64,000 nucleotides of DNA from Halichondria panicea (taxonomy: Eukaryota > Porifera > Demospongiae > Suberitida > Halichondriidae). The stretch spans positions 3,316,979 through 3,380,978 of the forward strand of contig NC_087383.1 in the NCBI RefSeq assembly GCF_963675165.1. Reading direction: 5' to 3'. Made by a program: the position numbers and the translations under genes. The notes under the pieces were generated by a model. It searched no databases, had not been told where the DNA came from, and was given only the letters and a program-made list of their open reading frames with translations. Positions 24,101 to 36,118 of the stretch are shown here, one piece after another. Each line of letters opens with the position of its first letter. The first letter of the stretch is position 1.

Positions 24101-27100
24101 GCTCTGTAGTTTTTGGTAGAATTCCGACACACCTTAGAATGTCCTCTTTGTGTGTGCCATCTACCGCTACTTTGATACGTTTGTAGACCATATCTTTTAG
24201 GAGATCATAGCAGTCATCTTTGGGAAGGTGTTTGAGCGCCATTTCTAGAGCTAAGTCGTGCTTCTTTTTTCGTAAGCATAATTTAACTGCTGATTCGTAT
24301 CTACCACTCTTCTCATACAACCTTACTAGAGTGTCTATATCACTCTTCAGGTATTCCTTGCATATGTGGATGGCATGTTTATACTGCGTGAAAAAGAGAT
24401 ATAATTATAGTCACACTAAAAACGCTCAGAAAAATGCTCTTACCTCTCGGATCATTTCAAACAGCTTTAAGGATTCCAGGTACATCTTTGCTCGGTATAG
24501 GCAAATGGCAGCATTTTTTACATGCTCTTTTTGTGGGGTAAGCAAGGAACATCTAATAAATAAAGCAGCCACATACCGAAATTGTGCAACATCAGTCTGT
24601 TTCGTTCGAAGGGCTTTTTGTTCTAATGCACGAGCATATGCAATATTTTCTAAAGGAGCCTCGCCAGCTTTTTGATAGCATTTTTTAGCTGCATGCCATA
24701 ATTTCTTCTCCATGTAGATATCTCCTTGCTTCTTCCATTCTTCAATAGATGATTTTTCGAGTTGACTTTGTTTAGGTAACTCACTATCATCACGCGAAAC
24801 AAGTGTTATTAGATTTCTCCTTTGCCAGTACTTAATCATAGGCAATTTTTCTAGTGGAGAATCTTCATATATCCAAATATGACGTTTTGCCCTTGTTACC
24901 ATAGTATATAGAATTTTCAATTCAGCACAAAAAGATCTATGGCGTCTTTTATTGTAGCCCAAAGGGTGTATGTCAGAATCTGCTTCTTTAAGGATAACTT
25001 TGTCAGGGTGGTCAGCCAGGTATTGGGCTGATATTCTCCACATATCTTGATTCTGTGAGGTAATGCATGGTTCTGAGTAAATTAACACCGCTCCAGAAGA
25101 AAATAGTGCATGCATGGATAATGAACTTGGCTCGTTACCAGGGCTAGGGAAAAAACTCACGTGCAAATTAAGGTTTGGTCTACATACTGTACAGAGGGTA
25201 ATTTTCGTGGGGCAAAATATTCGTGGTTTTCGTGATTGAAGGTCTGACCACGAATATTTTACCCACGAATGAGGTGACCTTGCTTACCTCTACCTGTAGT
25301 GCAAGCTCCAACCACGAACATATTACCCACGAAAATAATGTCTCAATATTGCTGAACCACGAATATTTTGTCCCCCCGATACCCGCTATACAGTAGTACA
25401 TTTACCTGTTGTTTGGGTGTGTCTGTGAAGAAATTGTAGAGCAGTACGTCATTAAACTCCAGCCCTTTTGATTCTTGGACATTTAGTACAATCTCATCTT
25501 GTAGATAATCTGGCATTCTTTTTTTCCCCTGTTCACTTGAATCTCTCGCAATTACAACTTGGTCTGCTCCAAACTCTATTGAAGAAACATTGCTTGTGCT
25601 TTGAGATAACAAAAAGTTATCTAATAGTGTTTTGGAACATATAAACAGCGGTTTGGGGCCAATGATATTGGATTCATCTGGTGAGAGCAAATCGAAATCA
25701 TCTCGAAAATACTCCTTTAGAAGTTCGGTTACACTTGACGCTAAGTCTGTTATTGAGGAATGGGATCGATAGTTTTTAGTTAATTTGTGTACTTCAGGTA
25801 CTGTGCATTTCAGATTATGGAATAATGACCTCAAATCTTCAAATCTGAATAAAATACCCTTCATGATTGTTTGAGCAGTATCTCCAGCCAGGAAAGATCT
25901 GTTGGGGTTCTGACAGCATCTAAGAATCACCGAGAGTTCTGCTTGTGTAAAATCTTGCACTTCATCGATATATATTTCATGTATTGACCATGGCTTATCT
26001 TGTAATCGTTGGCTCATGTTCGTAATTAATTCACCATTGCTAAATCGATGTTTTCTGATGTCCTTATGCTTAATACATTTCTTGTATTCAATAAACAGCT
26101 TATAAACTTCTCCTCTCTCAAGTGGAGGTGCCTGTTTCAGACCTATTTTGAGGTAGTCTTCCTCTGAAAGGAAACCGTCTTTGCTCTCCAATGCTTGTGT
26201 TGAACCCTCAATGAATGATTCAATCTCGGTCCATATCAGAAGTGGATCGATTTTTGTGTGTTGACAATGTTTCGAGATTTTAGGCCAAATCTCAGTTGCA
26301 AATTCATCTGCATCTATCTCTTTCATAGGCATAAGTTTTTTGCTTTGTTTTTCTCTCCGTGCTTGATTATCATCATCTTCATCGTCACTGTCGTTTTGAG
26401 GAATTTCGAACAGCTGATTTAGTGAGCGCGTGTCTGCTTGGTTTGTTGAGCTTTCCACTGTAACACCAGGTTTAAAAAAGCGTTCGTCTTCATTCCCAAG
26501 AGATTTGTCAAGCATAGCGAAAAATTGTTTAGCTGTTATGAAAATTGGAAAGTGTTGTAGGTCGAACAGCTTTTCTGGTAAAGCATCATTTTCATGAGGC
26601 AAGTAGTGTGCGGTATGTTGACAGCCTGCAACGAAATCGTAAAATCGTTTCTTCATTTTAGCGCAAAGAGCATGATTTTTTGTTATGAAAACTTGATGAA
26701 TACGTTCACTTTCAAGGTAGGGCGATAATACTTTTCGATCATCAATTTTAGTAGTCATTCCCTTCATGTGATTTCTGAAGTTAAGCCAAAGTCTGTTCAA
26801 GCAAATAGTTGTTTTCCCAGTTCCACTTCTCCCTAGTACAACGATGGGCTTATTGCTTGGTAGCATGATGATGTCATGCTCCTCCTCTGTTACTTTGATA
26901 GGATAGTCCCTTCTTTCGTTTTCATCGTCTAGAAAGCTGAGCATAAGATCAGTAGTAACAGAGTACATCTTCGCACCAATGACACGCTCTTTTATACCTC
27001 GTATTTGCTCTGGTGTGTATCCTAATCGTTTAGCAACTTCTTCTTGTTGAAGTCTGTCGGTATATTGCAGAGAATTAATGTATCTTTTTGGTTGTATAAT

Positions 27101-28870
27101 AAGTCTATCTGCTGTTTGAGGTTCACTTTGGCAAATTGGAGTTGCAGATAATTCAATTGTCTTTTTTATTTGCTTTGCACATTTATGTAATTCATCCTGA
27201 TTTAGAACTACATCCCAAACGATTAGTGCCTGTGCATATGCATGGATGGTTTCACCTTCTAGGGAGTGAAGCTTGTTCGTCTGCTGTTCAGAAAACCTTA
27301 TCATTATCTGGTACAAAATGCTTGCTGTTTCAAAATTTGCCTTGTATATCGTGATAGCATCACTCTTTTCCAAGCACTTGTGAAGTTTATCATCCCATTC
27401 TCCACTAGCTAACTGGTATAACGTTTTTTTTAAATCATGGCGAACATCTTTTGGTGAATTTGTATTACGGATGAACTCTACAACGTTCCTTTCCATTTCT
27501 ATTTCCCATGGTTGAATTTCAAATTTAGATGTTTCTACAACATTTCCCCCTGGCTCGTAATTATATTCACCACCATGTAATTTAGGCAGTGATGACATTT
27601 GTTCTTGTTTTGGAAACTGATCTTCACTGGTTAAAAAATCCTCTTGTTTTGTAACTAGTTCATTCACCAAGATTGCTATGTCTGCCTTAGAAACAGGAGA
27701 GTCCAATTGACATTCATCTTCTGTTATATGTACTGAAGCTTCTTCTACTACTTCTATGTGGATTTTTCCGAGAGCCTCCTTTTGCTGTCGGGTAATCGGA
27801 AATACGGACTTGGATAGAGTCTTGGGAATACCAAATCTTAAAAGTACACATCCTTCTTCTATAGAAAGCAAGTACAAGAGCCAACAAGGTATATTCATGA
27901 TTTTTGCAATATTTCTGCACACTTTTTTGGTTTGGTCTATCGTAACCTGTTCCTTGAGGTATTTCAGTGCAAAATTGTGGGTTTGGTTTTCATCTGTGGA
28001 AGGATGGAATTTACTACGAGGAGGGACTTCAAAAACACTGCGTCGACAAAATTCATTGAATTCTGTTAAGTATAGTTTCAGTGTTTCTTTGTCTTTAGCT
28101 GAACCGTAGTCATCAATTATTTTTTGGATAATCTCATAGTTAAAAAATGAGTAGCGTGAACACAAGGCTTTCAGGATATCACCCATTGAGTTAATTTTTT
28201 TTAATTCTGACTTTTCATCTGACGTAAACATGTTTTTGGATAGAAGATAAATTTTAATATTTTCTATTTGGTCCGGGAAGTCTGATGATGATATTGACAC
28301 ACATAGCCTACCAAAAGCATCCTCGACTTCGTCATAGTCAGAACTCAGCTTTTCTTCAAGGATATGTGTATCTCTTTTGTTCATTTTGTACGTATCAATG
28401 AATGCCAAGTTTGTTAGTGATCCATCACTAGATCTAGTAGCATTTGGGCATTTCCCATTTAAATACTCCTCAAAGCTGCATTTCTGACACAATGGACAAA
28501 TGAAGCTAATATCAGAAGTGTGTGATGTATCTTCAAATTTTTGGTCATCGGCATAACGCTCTTCGAGCTTTTCAACACACTGTTTAATCCAATCTCCTTG
28601 TTTCTTGAGTATGTCAACAAAGGTGTGGTAAAATTTAGGAACCTGCTTTACGTAATCTCCTATGAAATCCACAAGTTTCTCTGCTCTCTTGCGTGGTTCT
28701 AGAGTTTCCAAACGAAGGGTATCTCTTAGACTATCTGGGATTATTCCAGTGCTAATTAATTCATCGCTGATACTGCTAATGTCTTGGGAAATGGCATCTA
28801 CAAGTATTGTAGTGCTTTCCACAATTGTTGCATGTTCAAGAGACCTCATACGACTATGAGTCATAGCCAT
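21159..28870 (-). CDS. Gene A: CARD-like / UvrD-type helicase / TPR protein, TRANK1-related (3 exons, 2,432 aa)
   Basis: Exons 28870-25406, 25052-24444 and 24383-21159, all phase 0. The ATG has an in-frame TAG 9 bases upstream. N-terminal residues 1-105 look like a CARD: amphipathic helices with ISDELISTGIIPDSLRD, then RKRAEKLVDFIGDY and FYHTFVDIL. A C..C..C motif follows (CPLCQKC). Next come two modules (about 230-400, with FFNYEIIQKII and SIEEGCVLLRFGIP) that I recall from other invertebrate death-fold proteins. The SF1 helicase core has Walker A GRSGTGKTT (about 680), DEVQD (about 970), NYRSHSS (about 1033), ESKGLEFNDVLLYNFF (about 1138, motif V) and motif VI LYTMVTRAKR (about 1206). The rest is TPR-like helix pairs, an acidic linker, a C2H2-like CILC..H..H motif and a charged coiled coil. 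All helicase motifs look active. The C-terminal 60% parallels gene B. Function unknown; an immune sensor role is inference. Confidence 0.85.
25185..25394. mobile_element. TTCGTGG-type MITE in gene A intron 1 (copy A)
   Basis: A 210-base non-coding unit with inverted ends TACTGTACAGAGGGTAATTT.. and, in reverse complement, TACTGTATAGCGGGTA, plus several internal ATATTCGTGG / CCACGAATAT repeats. Its right end is 10 bases inside the intron from the gene A exon 1 donor (GT at 25405-25404). A close copy in the same orientation lies at 34978-35181. Confidence 0.85.
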
Positions 28871-29488
28871 TGCTAGCTAAGCTACTTTAGCCGTGAAGAT
28901 CAAGCAAGATGGCAGACTGGGCGCGGAGTAGTTGTGGGCGGAATCCAACCAACCGCTGTGCGCCTCTGGCTGTGCGCGCCCAACAACTAAGGCTAGCCTC
29001 GAGACCAGACCGATTATCTGCCTGGATTCTACTAGCCTCGAGACCAGGCCGATTAGGCCTGGATTCGAGGCTAGGATTCTACCTCACAATGTTTTACAGA
29101 GGAAAATTAGAAAAGATTAGCCTCGAATCCAAGCCGACTAGGCTCGATTGTATGCCGCTTAAAGTTAAACAGCCTGGAATCGAGGCTAGCTAAAAAGGGC
29201 CAGATTGATTGGCTAGACTGCTGAGCCTACTTCTAGCTACAGCAGAGCACAGATAGTGTGGAAAGTTACTGCAAATATTAAGGTATTGGATTTGCAGCTC
29301 AAGGCAATCAGCTCAGGTATACTAATAGATCAAGATACTGCATGGTTTTTGTAGACCTAGTTTTGGTAGACTACATGCAAACCATTGTTGGAATATTTTT
29401 CAGTGATTATTACAAACATATACACAGGTGTTTGACCTGACAGCTCCCGGCTTTCAGCGACACGAGACACTGCATTAACCATCCGGAA
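28871..29488. promoter_or_regulatory. Divergent intergenic region between gene A and the cadherin
   Basis: Gene A starts leftward at 28870 and the cadherin starts rightward at 29489, so this 618-base stretch probably holds both promoters. I find no clear TATA element. Its centre is occupied by the repeat at 28991-29190. Upstream non-coding exons for either gene remain possible. Confidence 0.5.
28991..29190. repeat. Composite direct and inverted repeat (GCTAGCCTCGAGACCAGRCC)
   Basis: TAGCCTCGAGACCAGRCCGATTA occurs twice in direct orientation (28993 and 29032). CCTGGATTCGAGGCTAG and CCTGGAATCGAGGCTAG (29057 and 29173) are inverted partners, with a further TAGCCTCGAATCC near 29118. It looks like one or two nested foldback elements. 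It makes several unsupported short ORFs. Confidence 0.75.
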
Positions 29489-32400
29489 ATGCCTGGAAAC
29501 CATATCTTGTTGTTGCTTGCAATCCTAGCTGTGGCTGGTTGTGATTTGGAACAGTGGAAACACTTCGGATTAGTTTGGTGTAGGAACGAGACTGCAGGAG
29601 ATATGCATATAACTCGAATCACCTCAATACAGCCATTTTCGGAAAGGTGAGCATGTGCATTTTGGTATAGGAACTAACATTACCATAATTATACTGAACC
29701 ACAAATCTAATACTAAGCTTCCATAGTAATACTAAGCTTAGCTTCCATATTCTGGCCGATAGCCTTTTATGTTAAAAATAATATATGATACGATCCATGT
29801 GCATGTGGTGGTATTGTGTGGCATTGTCTCCTTTGCAGCTGTTAACTGACCATAATCTGATTTACGGGCAGCCTGACCTCATTCATTAGCACTTCCTAGT
29901 ATACTCATTATCAAGTACATTGCTGCATTATACAGTGTTGTATTGCATACTCCACACTAGCTCTACTGCATTGAGGGAAATAGCTACCTCAGATTTTAAC
30001 ACCGGAGTGTTTGGGTTAAAAATCTTCCTTGGTAACCATTCCATTGTCATCCTTTTGTTCATGATGAAAGGTTACATGTCAAGTGTATTTTGCACTACAG
30101 ATCCCAGCTTAAATTGGTTTTCATCGATGGCATCCCTCAAATTGCCCCTGAGGCAGACCTCGCCCTCTGCATATACCCAGTCAGGGATCTTGTCTCCCCC
30201 TCTGGTCTGTCCCTAGCATGTGGTAGTCTGGAGAATGGTGTTGTGAGGCCATTCAAGAATGCCCACTGGGAGAAGGTATTGCACTGCTCTGTTGATTTGA
30301 GCCTCATTGTTTTGATTGTTGTACCGTGTAAATTGTACATGGAACACATAACAATGTTTACATTGAATGTATTAATTAGAATGGGCGTCGGATTGGATCT
30401 AGTAAAAGACTGGTGGTTGCCATAGGAGACATCCAACCTAATGAGTATCAGTGCTACCTTCACCGTGACTCATTTCATGGAGCTCCTACAATCACACTAT
30501 CAACTATCCAAGGTGATGTGTAAATAATACAGAGAGAGGGGATAGTTATAGTTTCTCTGGGGACACACATGCAGTACAACTGTGTACATGTGTAGTTTTG
30601 ATAGCTCTTTGTGGCTACTTTACAGCAGCCAGACAAGGTATGTACACCCCATGGCCTATCACAACTAGAAAATACCACAATTGTTAAAGAACAGTTAGTG
30701 TGGGTGGATGCTTACCTTCAGTGTATGGTTTTATATTTTTGATATAAGCCCTAATTCCTCTTAACAGTTACTTGTAATGAATGGTCTCTTTAATTTCCTT
30801 AAAATGAATATTCGTTCTTATAATTCGAGTAATGTGAATGTACTATCTGCCCTCAGGTGGTACCCAGTGCCTACAGTATTCTACATACAGTGAAGAGGAC
30901 CATGTGGGATGCTCTACTGATTCTTCATACCGTGCAGTACAGCCAGGTAACTAATGTTAACCTTTTATCATTAAACTAAGTCGTTCATACAGATACAGAC
31001 CTTGGAAGCTGTGTCACAACTAAGGTAAGTGGGTTTGAGGAAAAAGTGTTACGCTGATAGTTGAATTCCTTAAATTTATAGGAAAATTTCGTCATCCGTG
31101 TTCCTGAGATTAGTCTGAATGTAGAAGAGCTGGTAGCCATTTATCAAGGAGATGGCCAGCCACAACTGGGTGCAACTGCTGTGAATGTGTGGGACCATAC
31201 TGTGGATGGTCTGAAACCGAGGACACTACATAGAGTTCAGCTACGTCTTCAGCTAGTTGACGAGTCCGATATGGTATGTGCAGGTTGGCAATACCAATGT
31301 AACCAGAGCTCATTCTATATGCAGTTACTACCTTTTTATTCACACAGGCTTTTGTACCAGTGATTCTATCAATCAATGATGAACAAGTTATGCTAACAGA
31401 GGTATAATAAAACTCAATCGAATATAAAGAACTAATTTAATTAATAATTACAGGTTAACGAAAACACAAAACAAACTCTTCTTGAGCTATGGTCCTACTC
31501 TAACTATGAAGGAATAATCAAATTATCAGTGGATATGGTGAGTCAGTACATTTGTCCTGCATGCTATGTGCAACTAGTTGATGCCCGGTTTGGGGAAAAA
31601 TAAACTGAGGTGTATCTATTGGGTATTACGTCTGTATAGTTATCTCTTTTGAGCTTATGACTGTATCTAGCTGCGTGCATTGGTACCATAATTATAATTA
31701 CAAATAATTAATTTTTTCGACTTTTTGTTCTTCTTTTTGACGTAAGCTTTACTTTCGAAAGTACTTCTGTGATTTTCTCATCTTCCTCGCTTCTGTCTTC
31801 ATCAGATAATTCATCGTTTACTTTCTGCTGTTCAAATTGCTTTTTATCAAGGTCTGCGATAACTTTTTGTGTTTCATTTCGTAGCTCGCTAACTTTTTCT
31901 GTTCTTTGTTTCCAACTACAGTCCTGGCCTACTTGAGATATCTCCTCCTTGTTTGATCTGATTAGCTCTTCAGCGTTGAGTGTCATCCTCTCGAGCTCAT
32001 AGTTACTGTTTCGGCATTTGTCAATAACTTCGACTAAGTGCTTTTGTGTCAAATTATATGTGATTAGAGCGTTTGTGTATTTGTCATACTCTGTTTTCTG
32101 GCATTTGTGCTTGGCTTCTTCAAAATGTTTTCTATCGTCTTCAACAGGCTCATCGCATATGATGCAACGATTACCATGTTTACATTGGCTTATTTCTTTT
32201 TGTAGCTCTTCGCTTAGTTTTGGCTCTGGCTTGTACTCCATTTGTGCCGCAGCAGATAGTTCTTCTTGAACATCTTCATCTTCAGAGTCATCTTGCTCTA
32301 AACTAATAGTCCTGTCTACTACCGCCCTATCCTCTCCGTTGGATTGGTCTTGATGTTGTTGATAGGTTTCCTCATTTTCAGTGTTATGGATAGACTCTGG

Positions 32401-35400
32401 TAATGTGCCTGCTTCTTGGCTAGTCTGTTTGCTTTCACTTCGTGCAGAATCTGATTGTGTACGTGTTTTCCATTTAAATTCTACCGTTGGGATTTGTGAT
32501 GGTAGGGATGACTTTATTCTTATTTGTTGCTTTCCAATAATCGATACAGTTTGTAGTAGCATTAGGTTCAGGTCAATACCCCTCAGCAATGGGTGTACTA
32601 CCTTTTGAAACAAATCCTTTGTATTGGTACATGAAACCAAAGATAAGTATGCTTGTTGGCTTACTGTTCCATTCTTAGAAGTTTTAAGTACTTTAATGAT
32701 AATTTGAAAGATTGACTGACCCTTTTCGGATGAGAGCAGGCCGTTTAGCAATAGGTTACCAAATATTGTTAATGTTAGTACCAAGCAGTGTATAGCTTCA
32801 GTATCTGTTCCTTTATAAACAGCTTCATTTAGTGGGAAGTATCTATAATTGTAAGTACCAGTTAATAGATCGATGACACCAATAAGAAGCTCACTTGCTT
32901 TTCGTAATACGGTGTGTACGGGTAATTGGTTAGATGTGTTCAAGCATGCATCAAGCAATCCTGTGTTGGTACTGCTGCTATTGATTAAGTCGAAATTGTT
33001 TATCATCAGCTCAAAGCTCTCAGGTACTACGATTACTCTCGGTTGTGAGAACTTGAAAAATGATGCTGATATCATTGCAAGTAGAGCTGTAGATTGAATT
33101 GTTGTGATGTGTATAAGGTTCTCTAAAGAAAAAGTTTTGTTCAAACTTCTTCGTCTGGCTATGACTTGTATAAAGCGTGTGAAGGATATTCTTGTGGCAA
33201 CCAGTGCTTTGCTTTTGCCTCTGTAAAGCTTACATGAATGATCCCACAAGTCAAAAATGCTTTGGTATGTATCCTCTCTTCTCCTGTGTGTGTATGTGAA
33301 AGGAGAGTTTCTTGAAGGATCGTATCCAAACTCAGACCAAACTGTATTAACCATCTTTTCCTGCTTTTTAATGGAATAATTTAATTGATTTATTCTCTTT
33401 CTGTCCACTACATGAATAATTTTCCACAATTGTAGCCAGTTGTCTATATTGGGTGTTTGCATGTCAGTGGCCATAGCTGTAATTTCTTTACTAACTCTGT
33501 CCATCAATGCTACCTTGATATAACTCAATTCAGCAATGTGTACGTAGTTTTCCTGTTTAAACAGAAGGCTAATCTGAGAAAATGGAGATAAAAGCCTATG
33601 TAACTGTGCAATAATGTCATTTGGATTAAAAACAGAAGGATTTGATCGGCCAAGTTGAATAGCCAGGTCAGTCATGTTTAGATATTCCTTTATTTGACCA
33701 GGTGGAAACATTTGGTGAGCCTTTTGTAGATAGAAAGGTGGCTCTAGCAACTCAGAATGAAAAGGGAAAGAACGTTTAACTTTAGTTTCCCAAGGATTTT
33801 TAACTTTTTGGATAGACTGTTTCCATTTTGCTATGTATTCTTTATAATGCTGTTGAACTTGCTTTAGCACTGTTTTTTTATTTAATCGAAGCATGCCATC
33901 AGAATCCATTTCCGTTCCGTCAAAATTTAAAAAACAACTACTTTCTCTGGATACACAATACAGCTCATTTCCATCCTTTTCTAGACGATAAAAATGTTCA
34001 ATGTCATTGATTTCTGTTGTAAACACTGCTGCAGGTTTCTCTAAGAGGGCGCATATTTGCTCAGTTGCTTCAATAGTTGCTACAATCACTTTTCCGTGGT
34101 CAACGGTGTGTTTTCGTACTTTGTTCAATATGTAGAATGCTTCTATTTCTCCGGCTTTGCTTTTTTCAACGGTCTTGTACATGGTATGGGTTTCATTGCA
34201 GTGTTTTAAGCAGTTTGGCTCATCATCACCATCACTTTCAAGTATTGCTGACAATAGCAAAAAAGCTCTTGCTTTATGATATGTTGATGGACGATGGGCC
34301 CCCAAAAAATGTTCTAAGTCTTCTTTCACTTGTCCCCTTAAATCTGTCTTTTTATTTGCTAACATATATTCTGCTTGGGTCAGTATGAATAAATGCTTAT
34401 GAGAGTCATGGTCAGTACCAAGGCCATTTGCAATGTTAATTCCCTCAGAATATAGGTGTTGTGCTTTGCAAATTCTGTATGCACTTCGATACATCTCATG
34501 TTTTTGCAATAGTTCGCAAGCCTTTTTGTAAAGTTTTGCTTGTTTGAGAAAATGTACTTGTTCAGAAACATGTGGTATAAAATCAACAAACTTTATTAGA
34601 TTTTCTCGACTAGGATCATCTGACTGTAAAACTTTCTTGATTTGCTTGTAGGCAACTTCTTTCAGCATTTTATAGCACACACTTTTCTCAAGGAGTCCTT
34701 TTTCAATGCACATATGAGCTTGCTTTAATGCCTCCTCATACTTCGCTCGCCCCAAATATAATTTAATTGATGATTTGTATCTACCCCTCTTCTCGTACAG
34801 CCTCACCAATGTGACCATATCTTTGCTATTGTGCTCTTTACATATTCGTAGAGCAAGCGTGTACTGTGTGTATGTAAACAGATATATACTAGTCTCTAGA
34901 TCAAACGCATTATATGCATGCGAAGTATATACTTAGTCTCGACATTATTATGTATGCGTTCCATCATTGCATGCATGTACTGAATAGAGAGTAATTTTCG
35001 TGTGGGAAAATATTCGTGGTTTTCGTGGTTGGAGGTCTGACCACGAATATTTTATCCATGAATGAAGCGACCTTGCCTACCTTTACCTGCAGTGCAAGCT
35101 CCAACCACGAAAATATTACCCACGAAATGTCTCAATATTGCTGAACCACGAATATTTTGCCCGAAAATTACCTGCTATACATTTCTTACCTCTTGGATTC
35201 TTTCAAAGAGCTTTATAGACTCAGTGTACATTTTTGCCCGGTAAAGACAAATAGCAGCATTTTGTATAAGGTCTTTTCTTGGAACGAGTCCACAGCAGTC
35301 AATAAGCATGGCTGCTGCTTCTCTAAATTGTGATGTGTCAGTTTTCTGAGCTCTTAGGGCTCTCTCTTCTAATGCATGAGCATGAGCAATGTTCTCTAAC

Positions 35401-36077
35401 GACTCCTCTCCAGCTTTTTGGTAGCACTTTCTAGCTTGCTGCCATAGCTTTTTCTCAGTGTAGATATCTCCTTGCTTCTTCCAAACCTCAGCTGAAGATG
35501 ATTCAAGGGAAAGGTGTGTCTGATGCTCGTCTGGTCTGGTCGATTCTGTGGTGGCTATTTCAATAAGATCTCTCTTGTACCAATATTCAAACATTGGCAC
35601 TTTGTCGAGTAGCGAGTCTTCATATATCCAAATATAACGTTTAGCTCTTGTTACTATCGTGTAAAGCATCTTCAGCTCTGCACAGAATGATTTGTGGCAG
35701 GTTTCATCAAATTGAATAGGATGCACATCAGTTTCGAATTCATCTCTTGAAGCTACTTCAGGATGTGCAACAAAATAGCTGGCTGGAATTCTCCACAGGT
35801 CTTGATTCTATTAAAATGAATATAGCTATGTAAACTGTTTTATTTGGAATGGATGTACCAACGAGGCACTAATTAAATAGACTAGCCTTTTTGTTATGCA
35901 TGCATATAATGCAATTTTTATGCATGCGCATAATAATAATTATTGGCCAAAATGTAAAGCCAAATGCCTTGGCATCACAAAGACTCCTTTTTATGAGTGC
36001 CAGATTACAACAACCGTTGGCTTCTTTAAAAGTTTGTGTTCAGTCTAAATTAGCTCTGTATACTTACATTAACTATG

Positions 36078-36118
<41 letters not shown>

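Noticed and set aside
25053-25166. Start codons upstream of NQDMW suggesting that the middle exon of gene A begins a separate gene
   Set aside because: CACAG at 25057-25053 is a good acceptor in phase with exon 1, and helicase motifs V and VI must be joined across this intron; the upstream codons are intronic.
29920-30463. Plus-strand ORFs extending the second and third cadherin exons into introns
   Set aside because: Donor and acceptor sites and phase agreement define shorter exons (30101-30275 and 30380-30512); the extensions are intronic.
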